From Triglochin maritima (lineage: Eukaryota; Streptophyta; Magnoliopsida; Alismatales; Juncaginaceae): a DNA stretch of 64,000 nucleotides. The position numbers and the translations under genes were made by a program. Below the pieces are notes generated by a model. That model was not told where the DNA came from. It ran no database searches and saw only the letters and a list, made by a program, of their open reading frames with translations. The stretch lies in NCBI GenBank assembly GCA_963682175.1, contig OY821779.1:446501-510500 (forward strand). The letters run 5' to 3'. Shown one piece after another: positions 1 through 12,836 of this stretch. Each line of letters starts with the position of its first letter. The first letter of the stretch is position 1.

Positions 1-119
1 GATGGTTAAATTAAAAAAAATGTAATCGATTCTCTGTCAGAATCAGATTTTACAGGGTTGTGCGTAGGAAACGATTTTCACTGGAATCAATTCCTTGAAA
101 TCGTTTCCGAAACGGGGCC
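1..119. mobile_element. Right end of a Tourist-like MITE (partial)
   Basis: The first bases hold an inverted pair, GGAAACGATTTT near 67 and AAATCGTTTCC near 98. The sequence then ends in AAACGGGGCC followed by TTA. An end of the form GGCCCCGTTT next to a TTA/TAA site is typical of PIF/Harbinger-derived Tourist MITEs. The left end lies outside the window, so the family is an inference. Confidence 0.35.
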
Positions 120-410
120 TTAATCTTAATGCACCGTATTAAAATAATTTTCCTCTTGAGCACTTTATTTTATAATAAATACAGGAAGAAAGATAAGAGT
201 GTAACTGAGTCAACCACATACCACATAAGTATATTAAACTTGCTAAGTAGTAAATTTGAAGTTTATAATCCTTTTGGAATAAATAGCTCAAAAATGAGAA
301 CAGTTTTTGAAAAAAGAAAGAAAAAATCTAAAAAGGCATGTGGAGCTATTTTAACTGTCTTTATTTTGAGAAAGTGAAGACTCGAGAGTCAACGCTAGAA
401 CTTGAACCGT

Positions 411-463
<53 letters not shown>

Positions 464-830
464 ATGTAAGTTCGAACTACGAAGTATTGAAAGACGAGAA
501 AATTAGAGACTTTTTTTAATCTAAAATAAAAGTACAGTAATAATAGAAAATGTTCTCACGTCTCCTCTTATAGAAATAAATAAACATTTCCCCAGCAGTG
601 AAGTGTGAAGTATTGACCAATCGCTCCAAAATATTTGCAGACTCGACCACACTAATCCAACAACCCCAAATCTTACTAAAGCTTAAGACAATTATTATTC
701 CTAATTAGATAAATTAGAATTGGCAAACGGAAGAGAAGATCCTTACTGGCTTTGAGTCTGTCTGACCACGTTCGCGGGAATCTTAAAATTACATTTATGC
801 CCTTGAGATCGAGCGGTAATTACCACTCCC
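120..830. other. Intergenic, AT-rich, with a (TA)n microsatellite
   Basis: No convincing gene. A pure TA dinucleotide tract occupies about 413-462. The short open frames here have low-complexity composition and no recognisable motifs. Confidence 0.6.
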
Positions 831-1160
831 TCACTCTTCTAGTCCTGGTCTCTCTCTTTCGGAATCGGAGGTCCGACGCGGAGCGAAGGATCCGAACTTG
901 GGAGTGGATCCGACGGGAGATCCCACCGCCACCGCCGGAGTGTCAAACTCGAACGAGAACGACAGTCTATCATCTCCGGTGACCTTCTCCGTCGGAGTGT
1001 TTTCTTCTTCTTCTTCTGTCGTCGTCGTCTTCCTTTTCTTGGCCTCGGGGAGTTCAGGTGCGTCTGTTGGTTTCTGTTTCGGTTGGTTTTGGACGGGATC
1101 GGGTTTGGGAGGGGTTTCGAGGGGGACTTGAGGTGGGTGGTGGTGGTTGGTCGACGCCAT
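831..1160 (-). CDS. Small unrecognised nuclear-type protein, 109 aa, single exon
   Basis: The frame starts at ATG 1160 (MASTNHHH) and ends with a stop at 831. The N-terminal half is rich in Pro, Lys, Thr and Glu, with a basic cluster EAKKRKTTTT that could act as a nuclear localisation signal followed by an acidic run. The second half has the more ordered-looking segment DRLSFSFEFDTP, a Gly/Ser-rich stretch, then PKFGSFAPRR. There are no membrane segments. GA/CT-rich DNA lies just upstream at 1237-1260, as in many plant 5' leaders. I do not recognise the family. The segment resembles real coding sequence more than the overlapping plus-strand frames do. It could also be the first exon of a longer gene. 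Confidence 0.42.
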   Translation of the reverse strand: MASTNHHHPPQVPLETPPKPDPVQNQPKQKPTDAPELPEAKKRKTTTTEEEEENTPTEKVTGDDRLSFSFEFDTPAVAVGSPVGSTPKFGSFAPRRTSDSERERPGLEE

Positions 1161-2261
1161 GGATTTCGATTTCGAATCGAATCGGAATTCGATTTAGAAT
1201 TGGAATTTTTGGGAGGAGAGTGGAGAAGAAAGTAGGTTCGGAGAGAGAGAGAGAGAGAGAGTTCGTGGTTTGTTTGGACCTTTTGGTCAATTCCTGCGAA
1301 TTGTTTCTTTTCGGGAAAACCCTTCTACTTCTGTTATATTTGAATTCTTCTGATTCTTTTTTTTAGATGACAGAGAATTCAGAGGTCGAGTTGCGATAAT
1401 GTGATATTTTTTCCTTTCTTGAAAGAATCAAATCTCATTATCACATGGTGATGATATCATGACATAGAGGTATGTCATTTTTCCTCTTTAAGGAAAGATA
1501 GTCAGAAAGGTACTTCCATGACAAACATTGAAATTCTATTAGTTTCTAAGTAGGAGGGCTTAAGGAAATTGGAAAAAGGAATTGAAAGCTACCAAATGAA
1601 CTTTAAGAAATTTCGTTCCTCAAGATTCTTGTCGTTTGACAAGCATCGATGCGTAACGAGGACTAACATGGTTTATCTACTGTTTTGATGTTATTAGTTT
1701 ATGTTATTTGAAAGTCATTATACCAAACTATTACTCATTCTAAGTCAAGAGCATGTTCTACTCCCCAAATATGTAATGATTTTCTCCTTTTTCTTCTTTT
1801 TGGAACTTGTGTGTTATGCTTTTTTTTTATGTTTTTTTTGAAAGTTTGTTTGCATTTGTTATATTAAATGATAAAAAATGTTAAATTTAAACAAAAATGT
1901 ACTACACTCTTCGCCTCCTATGGACTTCTCACTTATGGTACTTCAGACATTATTTCGTCAAGCTAATGCGATAAGGAACGATTGGTTCATATACTTGTAG
2001 CAAGAACAACATTGAGTTGGGCCATTATCCCAGTTACTATATATTGACTTGGGTTGGGCTTGACCGTGGATAGGCCTCAAACTATTTCTCACATCAATAA
2101 GAAATAGAAACATTGTGCTTTATTACGACAATACTCGCACAGTCTTTTATCAAGTCGAACTCAAATTGCTATTTGCTACGCCAAAAATTACCAAAACCAA
2201 AAGATAAGTTGGCTTGTTTCACTAAAAGCTAAAGCTCCATCAGCTTTTATATCACTAGAGC
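1161..2261. other. Intergenic, nothing recognised
   Basis: Upstream flank of the small minus-strand gene, starting with a GA repeat near 1237-1260. I see no coding exon, RNA gene or element boundary before the palindrome-rich LTR-like element begins near 2262. Confidence 0.5.
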
Positions 2262-4147
2262 TGTAATAATCTTAATCTAAACAACCTAATTAACCTAAAT
2301 TAAACCTTAATTAAGCTTGAATAGTGAAGCATGAGGTGGAAGTGTTGGATAAGAATTGGATTTTTGCTATAAATAGAGGTGTTAGGTTTAAGAAAAACGT
2401 TTTCTTCATAACTTGGTTTCTTCAGAGAGTGAGATAAGTGATTTTGGAGGAGAAGAAGAAGGAAAGAAGGAGAAGGAGAAGAAGTGAAGGAGAAGAAGTT
2501 GGGTTGAGTTTGCCAAAGCTTGGGAGGCTTCCACAAACGTCAATAAGGTATGTCAAATCTTCATTATAACTCACATAAGCTTTGTGAGTGTTGGGGATCG
2601 ACTTTGGTGTCGAATTCCCCGTCGGATTGCAACCTATTCAGAGGTTGAAGACGACGATTGGTCGACCGGTACCTGTGGGCAGTCGACCGATGCTATTATT
2701 ATATTGCTTTGCACCCGCAAACGGTTGAACGATGTCTGAGGACGGTCGACCGTTATGCCAGATTCGTGCGGGAAAAAAAGGTTGATGTTGTTATCGTTCG
2801 AACGTGTCCACTTAGCCGGTCGACCGAAACAATGAGAATAGGTCGGTTGTGGATTTTGACTTATTAAACGGTCGAACATCCTTAACCTGGTTCGACCGAT
2901 CTATTCGATGCTAAGTCGGTTGAGAGCTTTGACCATCAAAACGGTCGACCGCTCTTTAACTTTCAGTCGACCGACGGAGCATTTTAATTAAACAGTAGAG
3001 TGCATGTGATGTTTCGGTCGAACTGTATCTCAGTTCCGGTCGACCGAATATTACTTAGGCAAAATGCTAAAATCCCTTTTATCGGTTGAACGACCCATTG
3101 GTTCGACCGGTCGGATATATAAATATTATAAATATTGTATAGCGTAGACCATCCAAACGGTCGACCGCTAGATGACTTTTGTTCGACCGATGGGTCGGTA
3201 ATTCGGTTGGCGTGGTTCGACCGATACACTTGTTTGTACAGTACAGAGTACTGTGCAGAGGACCGGTCGATCGGTGTGCTTGTAGCGGTCGACCGATCTG
3301 CCGCAGGTTGGTGGATTTATCCACACGCGAGCCGTCGAGTATAGGTCGACTACCGGCTCCGAGGCGACGGTCGATTACCGGCCTTGAGAGCGACGGATTT
3401 CACCTTCGACGAGGGCGTATTATTGTTAGCCTCTCATATCGAGCGGGGTGTGAGAGATGAGTGTCGTAAACCTTGGGTTGTTTGCTGGGGTTTGTCGGTA
3501 GGCCGAGGATGTTCCGGCAGTGTGCGTCTGGCGGCTCTTGGGGGAGCAGCGACTGTCGTTTGACCCGAGTTGTGCATTCGGCGGGCTGACTTGCTCCTGG
3601 GGTGGCGGCGTTGTGCCAGGGTTCCTTTCTGCAGCTCTTGGGGAGCAGTGGTGTCGACTGACCATTGTGAGGCAGCGGTGGACTGACTTGACCCTCGTGG
3701 TGGCAGGAGTGGTTCAGTACCGCGGATGCGGAGATGTGTATTATTGTGGACCCGAGGCGGATGATCATGTGCATTGCATTGCATTGTCTTTAATTCCATT
3801 TTGTATTTTAGGAGGTTTGGTATACGGGGTTCCTTAAGTGAACTCAGACATGTTTCAATTGTTTGCATTTAAGGTAGCGAGCAGCATTAGAGTCGTGGTG
3901 GTGACCGAGGAGAGTGCCCCCGGGATCTGATCATGTCTTCTTTTGTATCTTTTGTTGAGGTAATGATTACATGTATATTCCTTTCTGTTGTAATCACAGT
4001 TGACTCATATGTATATTTTGACTTCCACGTGGATCTATATCTTTATATATTATATATGTTGGTTTGGTTTCTCGTGACGTGTCATGTGTTTACCATTGAC
4101 AGTCTTTATTATTGTTTAAATTTTTTGCTATTTTCGGAGACGTTAGA
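2262..4147 (+). mobile_element. Solo-LTR-like element, palindrome-rich family, copy 3
   Basis: Same family as the two copies at 26.3-31.1 kb, in the opposite orientation. All copies share a GGTTGAAGACGAC block followed by a long tract of CGGTCGACCG-type palindromes (here about 2660-3370), and a similar tail (TTTCGGAGACGTTA here, TTTCGGGATGTTA in copy 1). A promoter-like TATAAATA lies at 2368-2375, upstream of a GA-rich leader, as expected for U3/R of an LTR. No gag or pol coding sequence is present, so this reads as a solo LTR or a non-autonomous element. Boundaries are approximate: the start is set at TGTAATAATC by comparison with TGTTAGGATC in copy 1, and no clear target duplication was found. 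Confidence 0.55.
2368..2375 (+). promoter_or_regulatory. TATA box of the LTR-like element
   Basis: TATAAATA in the context GCTATAAATAGAGG, followed by a purine-rich leader. It lies before the palindrome tract, consistent with an LTR promoter. Confidence 0.45.
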
Positions 4148-7100
4148 AGAGGCATTGAGTTTTTATATATATATATATATATATCGACAAGTCGAGGAAC
4201 ATATATACATATACGACAAAGCCGAAGGTTGAGGCATATATGGTCCACCGGACCTTGAATGCACCCTACATACAACCTTAACAAAGCACCTACCACTCAC
4301 TACTTGGTCCGTAGTAGGCGTGGAATGTAGGCGTACTCCACTAGAAATTAAGCATTAATTGATGCTTTCACTCCAATTGTGCATGCACATAATGTTTCCT
4401 TCCAATTATGTTACTCACCTTTTACTTTGCTGGAGTCCCGAAAGTAGCATAGTGTTGTTAAATGATGATGAAAAAACTCATTGTGGACAAGTGAGGTCAT
4501 TCTTTGCACATTATACTGTACAGGTTTTGACCTTTCCTCCGCCCTAATTACATTACATGTATATATATATGTGTCGTGATTCTTTTTGTCCACTTCTATA
4601 CTATTTTGCAATAGAAAGTACGTACTAAGTACTTTTAGGAATAAATTCACAATTAATCTGTCATATTGGTTTGCTCATGCACTCATATTAAGATCAAAAC
4701 ACGTCTAAGCTGGTACGAAGCATAATGTGAAGAAGTTTCGCTTGTTGCAATATCATAGCCAAATAACAATATATCTTCGTGATATATTCTCATACTGAGA
4801 AAAATCTTAACTTAACATTTTCAAGCAAAAAAAAAAAAAAACAATTGATAATTATCTTGCAGAAGATGTTAAATATCGTGTTATTATGTGCAGAACATTA
4901 ATCGATCAATCTCATTTTTTTCATCAAATCATGTTTAGCAATTAGCAAATCAAATCTACAGGTATTTAACCTCTGAAATTTCGAGTTGAAAGCAAATTAA
5001 ACGAGTATAAGAGATTTTGTTTATCAAGAAGTGACATGTATATTTTGTTTACATTTAAGTAAATGGCTATCTGATATCTTCCATAAATCTTGTATCGTGT
5101 GAAAAACATAACAAATTAGATAATCAGAAGAGAGCAAGTCTAAGTTTATAAGTACTTGATTGTATAATGTTACTTTGTTTCTGATTATAGATAATTCATG
5201 TAGTGTTTTACTCGTGAAGGATGAAATTATATATTCTTCCCAGCTGTTTGAACTAATTCTCTGCTTGCCACATTAGCTTCTAAAAATAGCACAGTTATCC
5301 ATACTGCTGCTTTCCTTTTTCTATCCTAAGCAAACCAAACAGCTCAATGACATCAACACTTTCAGCCAAAATCCTTTTGAAGTGCACATACACATAAGAG
5401 GAGTAAATAAGGAGTAGCAACCTACAAATATGTAATGCTTCTTTGATTGTCATGATGTGTAAGTGGCAAAAGTCAGCTATTAGAAGCAAACTCAGTATTA
5501 ATGGTGGGCAAAAAGCAAAGTAGTCTACTAACACATGTTGCTTCATATTTTAAATTTCCATAACATCTCGCACCAACCATATATGTAGTGGACTTACCTT
5601 GACCCGTCACATACTTGTTTCTTTTAGTAGAACTTGACATGTCTTTTCCTCTCAATCCAGTGAATGCTAATGTCGGAAATGAGAAAATGGCAAACTCTTA
5701 AAAGGTCATTAAAGTGGAAGTTAGCTATATATATCATATATGCTAGATATGATGTTAGACATATAATAATGATGTTACTCACATGGTTGCTGGCTTTTTG
5801 AGAAGATATGCGAAGAATCGAAGATGCTGATGACTTTGCTAGCACTACAAAGCAATTTACATATTGATATATATAGTATAGTGGTGAAATATAATCTAGA
5901 AAGTGGTAAAGATATGTGTTTGTTTTTATCTCTACCCATATTAGTAAATTTCTTTTCTGTTTACTTAGGTATGATCTAGTGGTAAGGCTTGTTGTGTTTC
6001 CGTTAGGCATTCTAAGATCAAAGCTTAAGTTACATGGTGGCTTGTTATTGCGATCGACCAGTCGACACTTCAAGGTTAATATTTATATTCGTCTTCGTAT
6101 AGTAAGAAAAAAACACAAACGGGTACTAGAATGAGTCCAAGGAGTTCCTAGTATAAAAAAAAGGTAATTGAAAGTAAAACCCACAAGCACCGATTTCCTT
6201 CTTTAGTCTTTTGCTTAACAAAGTTCTTGCTTTTCATTTGATTATTGTAATGTGTTTAGCTTTTGAGCTCTTTGGAGTGTGAGTAAAATATTTTACGCAC
6301 TAGTTTTCTTTTTATCTTCTATCTTCTATCTTATACATAGTGCCAACTTGACGTAATGGTAGTCTATAAGAACTAGGGTGTTGTTCGAATTAGTGGAACT
6401 TCATCAAATCATTCTTCGAATAAGAATGGTTGGTGAGTGGATTAGTGCTGCAAAACTTACTTTTCCATTAAAAAAAACTGAGTTAACTTCTTGTAGATTC
6501 ACACATCTAGACTCAATCATACAAATGCTATTGGAGATTGACAACACAATCAACATGGACAATGGGGTAGATGTATTCTTGGTGCTATTACCATATATAT
6601 ATATTTAGTGTTAGTTCATGATGTCTATATTCAAGAAAGCTACTTATGTAAGTGTTTGGTGTTGTTTTTGTTTGGAAAATAATTAAGAATTATTCATACA
6701 ATATTTGATAAATTGTGACGTCTAGAGGTGCAAGAGAACATTTTCTTCTTCTGTAAAGGAAGGTCACTTATCATGGGGATAAATACAAATACAGATATAT
6801 CAGTCTCTATGCTTTTGGAGATATATACACTTAGTACGACAACTATTAATTTGCAAGTCACTATATATATATATATATTAGCTGGTGAGAAAAATATAAT
6901 AGGAGAGTGATAATTATAATTAGTGCTTAACACTATCCTTAGACTGTTACTGGGGCAAATATTTTTTGGCAAATTATCAAATAAAGATCAGATATCCTGA
7001 TCTTGCAATGGGTGTTGAAGAAATGTATTTAGACATGCATAGTGAATGGAATCTCATCCTGAGTTGGTTTTATTCTTTCAGATATATGCTACTCTATCCA

Positions 7101-7383
7101 GGTACGGTTTAAGTATGAATAATTAAATTATATTGTTCATCAATGAAGACTTATATATTCCAAACAAACAAAAAAATGCATCAATCTCTCCATTTGTTTA
7201 AGAAAGCTTTATGAGTAACAGAAGTGAGCACATAATACTTGGAACAAAAAACTGGTTCGGATTAAGAAAAAAGTTAAACGCCAGTACATGCCATTACTCA
7301 ATGACCTCACTCCACTCTAGAACTAACAAACTCTTACATATATAATTTATATTCTCATCATCATGGACTTCAAAACCACTAAG
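4148..7383. other. Intergenic, no gene recognised
   Basis: AT-rich DNA with several TA microsatellites (4166-4185, 6595-6606, 6863-6878). Sites near 5978 (TCTAGTGGTAAGGC) and 6351-6400 (TAATGGTAGTC, then GTTCGAATT) resemble degenerate tRNA-derived SINE A/B boxes, but they are too weak to call. The open frames on both strands show no family motif. Confidence 0.45.
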
Positions 7384-9579
7384 TTATGGAACTGGATTGA
7401 TGTTGTTGTTGTTGCTTTCTTTCTCATTTGCTTTTATCACTTCGATGCACTCGACATTCTTTGCACCATCTTTTATTGCTAGTGGTAGTTCCTCTTTCTC
7501 TTGTCCTTCCTTGTATTTTCCCCACAGCACTGAGTAGAGTCCCAAAACTATTAATATGGCTCCAAGAATTCTGCAAAAAACGTCAATTTAATTAACCATA
7601 ATTATAAAAAAATATATTTAGTTTAAGCTAATCATGTGTTGATTCTTCAAGTGGAAACTTCCATCATTTGAACGTAGCTTTGGGTGCACTAATTCATGTC
7701 CAGCTGTAGGAGATGCCCACTTGTGATTTTGTCTTTATTTAGTGTATATATGGATAACATGTATGATTTGAACATATAAGTTAATTAATTAATAGTTACT
7801 TAAGTTGCTTACCCTCCCAGGTAGATTTTCTCGTAGAGGATGAAGGAGCCCATGAAAGCAACTATGATCATCATTAGAGGGCTGAAGGCTGAGGCAAATA
7901 CTGGTCCTTTATCCTTGATCACAAGTCCTTGCACATAGTAGGCAATTCCAGATGTAACAATGCCCTAAGAAAATCAAAGAAATTAACACGCTTAATATAT
8001 CAATCATTAATGATCGTAATTAATTATGAAGAACACTATATATACATGCATGGTAAATTATTTAGATATACTCACAGCATAGGCAGCAGCAAAGAGATTC
8101 ATGTCAAATCCAATTTTCCATGCAGAAGGATTGTGTTCCATAAAGAGTGTCACAACAATGGATTGGAGAGTTCCAATGAAACATATCAATGTTGTGAGTG
8201 ACAATTGAGCGGTGTACCTCTTCAAAGTGTATGCCTGAGAAAAAAAAACGTGACTTGAAATCATCTTAATTAATATGCATGCTTGGTATCAGAACCATAA
8301 ATTAAAATTTGACGTTTAATTTTTTTGTTGTTATTAATGGTTTTACCTGAATGATGAATAAAGCAGCCCAAGCCATGGTGGCGATGATGAGAAAAATGGA
8401 TCCTTTGAGCCAATCCTTGTCGGCCGAATCAGTAGTACTAGAGCCCTCGTTCCCGCCGACGGCATGGGCATGGCTAGAAGAAAGGATGTTGAGAAGGGGT
8501 CCCTTGTAGAGTGTCATCATCATAGCACCAGCGACAGTCACCAGAGTTCCGGCCACTTTTGCCTGATATATTACCTTCTTGATGTTCACTTTTTCCATCC
8601 TACATATATATATATATATATATATATATGGTATCACATAAATAAATAAGTTATATTTTTACGGGGTCTATTTATCTTGCATTTCAAAACCATCCGATAA
8701 TATATACCAGCTGGTCTTGTGTTAATTAATTTAATTTGTGTGTACCTGCAGAGTACGGCCATGACAAAGGTCATGGCTGGAAGGATATTGCTCATAGCAC
8801 AAGAGTAAGTTGGTGATGTGAACTTAAGACCAGCATAGTAGAAGTTCTGATCGATCACTGGCCTGCAGTATTAACCATGTTAATTAATAATTAATCATCA
8901 ACTAACATGTTAAATGTAAATAAGAAATATTGTTCCTTAATTCATTTATTAATACCATTTGTCAATCTCTTGCATGTTATGTATTATATTTCTGGACTAG
9001 ATCGAATTAGATTGCATGGTACGTACGTATCTCATGCAGTGCATGCTTATATAGTTCTTGCAAATATATGGTTAATATATGTTAGATAATAATACGCACC
9101 CAAGGAGTCCCAACACAAATATCTGCATAAAGATGGAGAATGTCATCTTGGGTCGAACCTTCCTGTTCCATACATACAACACAAAACATTGTTTAGTCCA
9201 AACCTTCGTGCATGTCAAACATATAAAGACATGATTATAATATCCAATTGTTTTTGGAAGACATGTGAGTTAATTAAAACTGTAGATATGTGATCTTAGA
9301 ATAATCAAGATCAACTATTAAACATATCTTGGGCTATAAAATGTAGTCCAAAAATAACTTTAGGCATACATACCTCTCGAGGATGAGCGCAAAGGGGGCC
9401 ATCGTCAAGGCAGCGAAAGCGTGGCGGTAAACCACAAGCACATAGTGGCTCATTCCACGGTTAAGCGAAACCTTTGTTATAACATTCATTCCGGCATAAC
9501 CGAATTGAAGCGATACCATGGCTATATATGGTTTCGACCTACGAAACAGGCGTTTGTAGTAACCTTCCTCGACCGACAT
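7384..9579 (-). CDS. WAT1-related (nodulin MtN21/EamA-type) transporter
   Basis: Seven exons on the minus strand: 9579-9374, 9162-9100, 8862-8746, 8599-8347, 8234-8076, 7964-7813, 7570-7384. Together they give 378 residues, with GT-AG introns and consistent phase. Diagnostic WAT1/MtN21 segments are visible: KPYIAMVSLQFGYAGMN at the start, GPVIDQNFYYAGLKF in exon 3, KVAGTLVTVAGAMMM in exon 4, and GIVTSGIAYYVQGLVI and ILGAILIVLGLYSVLWGK at the end. The family has ten membrane helices in two EamA repeats; characterised members sit in the plasma membrane or tonoplast and move auxin or amino acids. The substrate here cannot be told from sequence. The length is typical. The start MSVEEGYYKRLF was preferred; an in-frame ATG 10 codons upstream (9609) would add a hydrophobic stretch and is less likely. 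Confidence 0.93.
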
Positions 9580-9754
9580 GATTATCGAAACAAAGAAAGG
9601 CAACAACAATAAAAAGTGGAAGAGGTTTAGTTAATTAATTAGTTTAGACTTCAGAGTACCAAACTAATTATATATGTGAGGAAAGAAAGACAAGTGAAGA
9701 GATGTTCCAACTTGTTTCTCAATACTCCAAGGAAGAAGATGGACTCCAAGCACG

Positions 9755-9762
9755 TATTTATA
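9755..9762 (-). promoter_or_regulatory. Probable TATA box of the WAT1-related gene
   Basis: Read on the minus strand the site is TATAAATA in GGCTATAAATACGTGC. It lies about 180 bases upstream of the chosen ATG, leaving room for a 5' leader of about 150 bases. Confidence 0.55.
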
Positions 9763-12446
9763 GCCTTCATGCATGCAAACGTCACATTCACCAACACTAA
9801 AGTTGCCAACTTTATTCTATAGAAAAATTAAGATACGATGGTGGCTAAACTAAACTGGTCTAGTGTGTTATATATATATGGTGGATATGATTTGCTTCAT
9901 TGCTTGCTTCTTTAGCTTACTGCAGTCTACCAGTTCATCATTTCGACAATTATTGACTTGGTTAAATCAAAACTCCATGAAAGTTTACTCTCAGATCGTC
10001 TAGTAGTTATGCAATCAGAAATCTTGATAATTTAGTTGTTACATGACACCTAGTTTAAGTTAACAATATTGATATATTACATTAGATATTGTATTTTAAC
10101 ATATAGCATGGTAATTTAAGATGACAAGATTCCTTTTACGTATGAGTTTTCAATGGATTTAAGATATAACCTAAGGTATCGATCGGACGTCATATCATGT
10201 TCTAGAAGAGATGTTGATATTATGTATTGTCGAGTTGCAAGTGGTGGAAGTGTCAGAATACTAAAGTAAGGAACTGGTGTTTTCGATAAGAACTCTATAA
10301 TTATTCTCTAAACATTATTCAAAAAAACGATCACTAGTGTTCTCAAATATTTCATGATATCTTAAATATTCTTCAAATTGATCAAACTTCAATCATACTC
10401 TTCTGCCAGCCATTTCAAGTTTAACAGAGTAGATCAATTTTCACATGTTAATTGATCACTTCATTATTTTCCCACACCATTTTAACCTTAAGGATCGAGT
10501 TTTCGAACTCCAAATGTGGTTCAACACAAGTGTAAAATATTTAAAAAATCAACCTTATTTCTTAATTAAGTTACGTTGCAATATGTCCCTCCAACTTTGT
10601 TTGAACTGCAAAGTGCTCCATGTCACTTATATTGGCGACCTTAATTTTGCTTTCTTGTATCAATTATTGTTAATTGCTACTATTACTTCCTTGGATTTGA
10701 AAGTTGAAGCACTGATACTCATATTTCTTGGGACTGAAACTAGAAACTTGTGCCAAGTGAGGAGAAGATTTCAATAAGTGTAAGTGTAAGTGTAAGTGCA
10801 CACACAGTACTGTCAAGTGTCAACCCCCATTGATGCAGTCACCAAAATGGAAGACATCACTCAAACAACTTCACAACCCCAATCAATAAATACCCTTTTC
10901 AAGTTGAATTCGACGTGGATGTGGGCCTTATTGGTTGGTGGTGGAGAAGTAAATGTGACTGTGAATTAGAGGCATGCATCAAGCAAGAAAAAAGCTTATT
11001 AAGCTAATCGTGGAGGGAGCACTACAGTTGATGCAAGACACTGTAGTTGTCCATCTATTGTTATTGCGCGCGGCTCCACTTTCAGGACCACACCGGGATG
11101 CATGCGGCGAACTGTCGATCGAGACCCAATCCACATGTGGTGAATTTCCATTGGGTGATTGTGGATTGTAATTAATGCTGGTTTGCTAATCATAGTTTAG
11201 CATGTCTGATTAATTACCTTTTCAAAGAGTAGCCAAAGTGGTAATTAGTTAGTTTCAACTTTTGTTGTTGTTTACTCTTTTTCTACTATACCATGTGAAT
11301 GTTGCCTAAGCTTTAGAGGAAGGGTTGAAAAAACTTGAGAAAAGATAAATAAGGATAGCACAAAACCCTAACTTAATTGGGTTGGTTCAATTCTTTTTAG
11401 CCTTCCAAAGTATATTTGAAGAGCATGTAATTAGTTGAGATGCACTAAATTACTCGAATAAGTTCTAGAATTAATCAACCAATCTATCGATCACCCAGGA
11501 TTTTTGTGATATATATTCTGTTGTTTGCTTCTTGTTGTAACTTCTGATATTCCTTTTAATATGATTAAACCTGGAAGAATCTGAACTTGGAAAGTAATAC
11601 GATTTTAACTAAATGGAGGTTCTTGTTCACACTGTTACAATCAATTCATGTAATATAATTTGGGATTTCAACTAAACGTCACACTTTGTTGGAAATTTTA
11701 ACGCACGTTTGTGACCATTTCTTATTAAAAAAAAAGGACAAACGACAAAGTTATTGTTTTTCACCATTGCTTATTGCTTTTGGTTGTACAATATAAGTGG
11801 AAGCCTAACATAATGTGTGGGTATATATGTGACAGACAACATATATTATATTAAACCTCATATATAATAGAAAGACACTATTTAGTGATTTGATGACTCC
11901 CCAACTTTTTTTGAGTTGGGAATGACACCATTTTTGCCTTCTTATTCATCTTCTCCATGCTTACTTAACTTTAGGGTCGTTTACAGAAACACATGATATC
12001 TACAAGCTTCTTCTGAACAAGAACTGCACCGCTCCAAACATTTCATCTCAATAATCACTATATTTCAGTATAATCTGGTGAAAGATTGTAGATTAAAGTT
12101 TTCCTGGAAGCATCGCATGTTGGACATCTCTAGATTTAATTATTTTAGAAAAAATATCATTCAAAATTATTAAAAGTTTGTTGTTTTAGCAAATTCTTAC
12201 TTAACATTACAATTTCAAACTTCAGAAACTTAATCAGTTAAAATCTTCAGTTAATTATGTATTATTGCAGGAATGGAATTGATGAATATTAAACTTAGCT
12301 TGTTTGTTGGAAGTTAGGAGGGCAAAACAAGAGATTCGGAAGATAAGTTGTATCATAAGGGAATAAAGATAGTGAAGAGAGAGAGAGATGGAACCGTGAG
12401 TGATACCAATACTACAAAATAATCAGAAGAATTTAAAATAATAAGT
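9763..12446. other. Intergenic, no gene recognised
   Basis: Upstream flank of the WAT1-related gene, up to the hAT insertion. There is a short tandem GTAAGT repeat at about 10779-10799. Open frames at 10445-10777 and 10974-11171 lack any recognisable motif. Confidence 0.5.
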
Positions 12447-12454
12447 GTGCAACC
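12447..12454. repeat. 8-bp target duplication, hAT copy A, left
   Basis: GTGCAACC, repeated exactly at 15461-15468 on the other side of the element. Eight bases is the hallmark duplication length of hAT transposons. Confidence 0.9.
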
Positions 12455-12836
12455 CAACGTTCAGGTACCGCCTAGGCGAGCCTAGGCGGCCGGCGGCGTC
12501 CGGTCGCCTGGGCGATCGCCTAGGCGGTTGTGCGACCGCCCAGGGCTGGGCGGTAATTTTTTTTTTTTTAAATTCAATTAATTTTCATAAAATAGATAAA
12601 AAAATCAGGAAAAATCGGGAAAAATAGAAAAAAATACACAAATATTTTCTAAAACTACCATACATGTTTAGGCTTCGAAAAGACACCTAGTTCCTCGACC
12701 AAGGCCTCACTAGGCACCCCCTCTACCCACCTAAACACTTAGGTATACAATTTATTGCTCAGTAGTACGATTACAAAGTAACTCAGAGTTCATACAATAG
12801 CAGATAAGAGAGAAATTAGAATAACAAGTTAACTAA

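Noticed and set aside
2660..3370. CRISPR-like array
   Set aside because: The repeats are 10-bp palindromes with irregular spacing and heavy variation in eukaryotic DNA, with no fixed repeat/spacer size.
2658..3460. Open frames on both strands through the CGGTCGACCG tract, for example VDRYLWAVDR-type repeats
   Set aside because: The palindrome contains no stop in any frame, so long open frames on both strands are expected. No conserved protein is visible.
5970..6400. tRNA-derived SINE or tRNA genes
   Set aside because: Only isolated A-box-like and B-box-like strings. No cloverleaf or element ends could be drawn.
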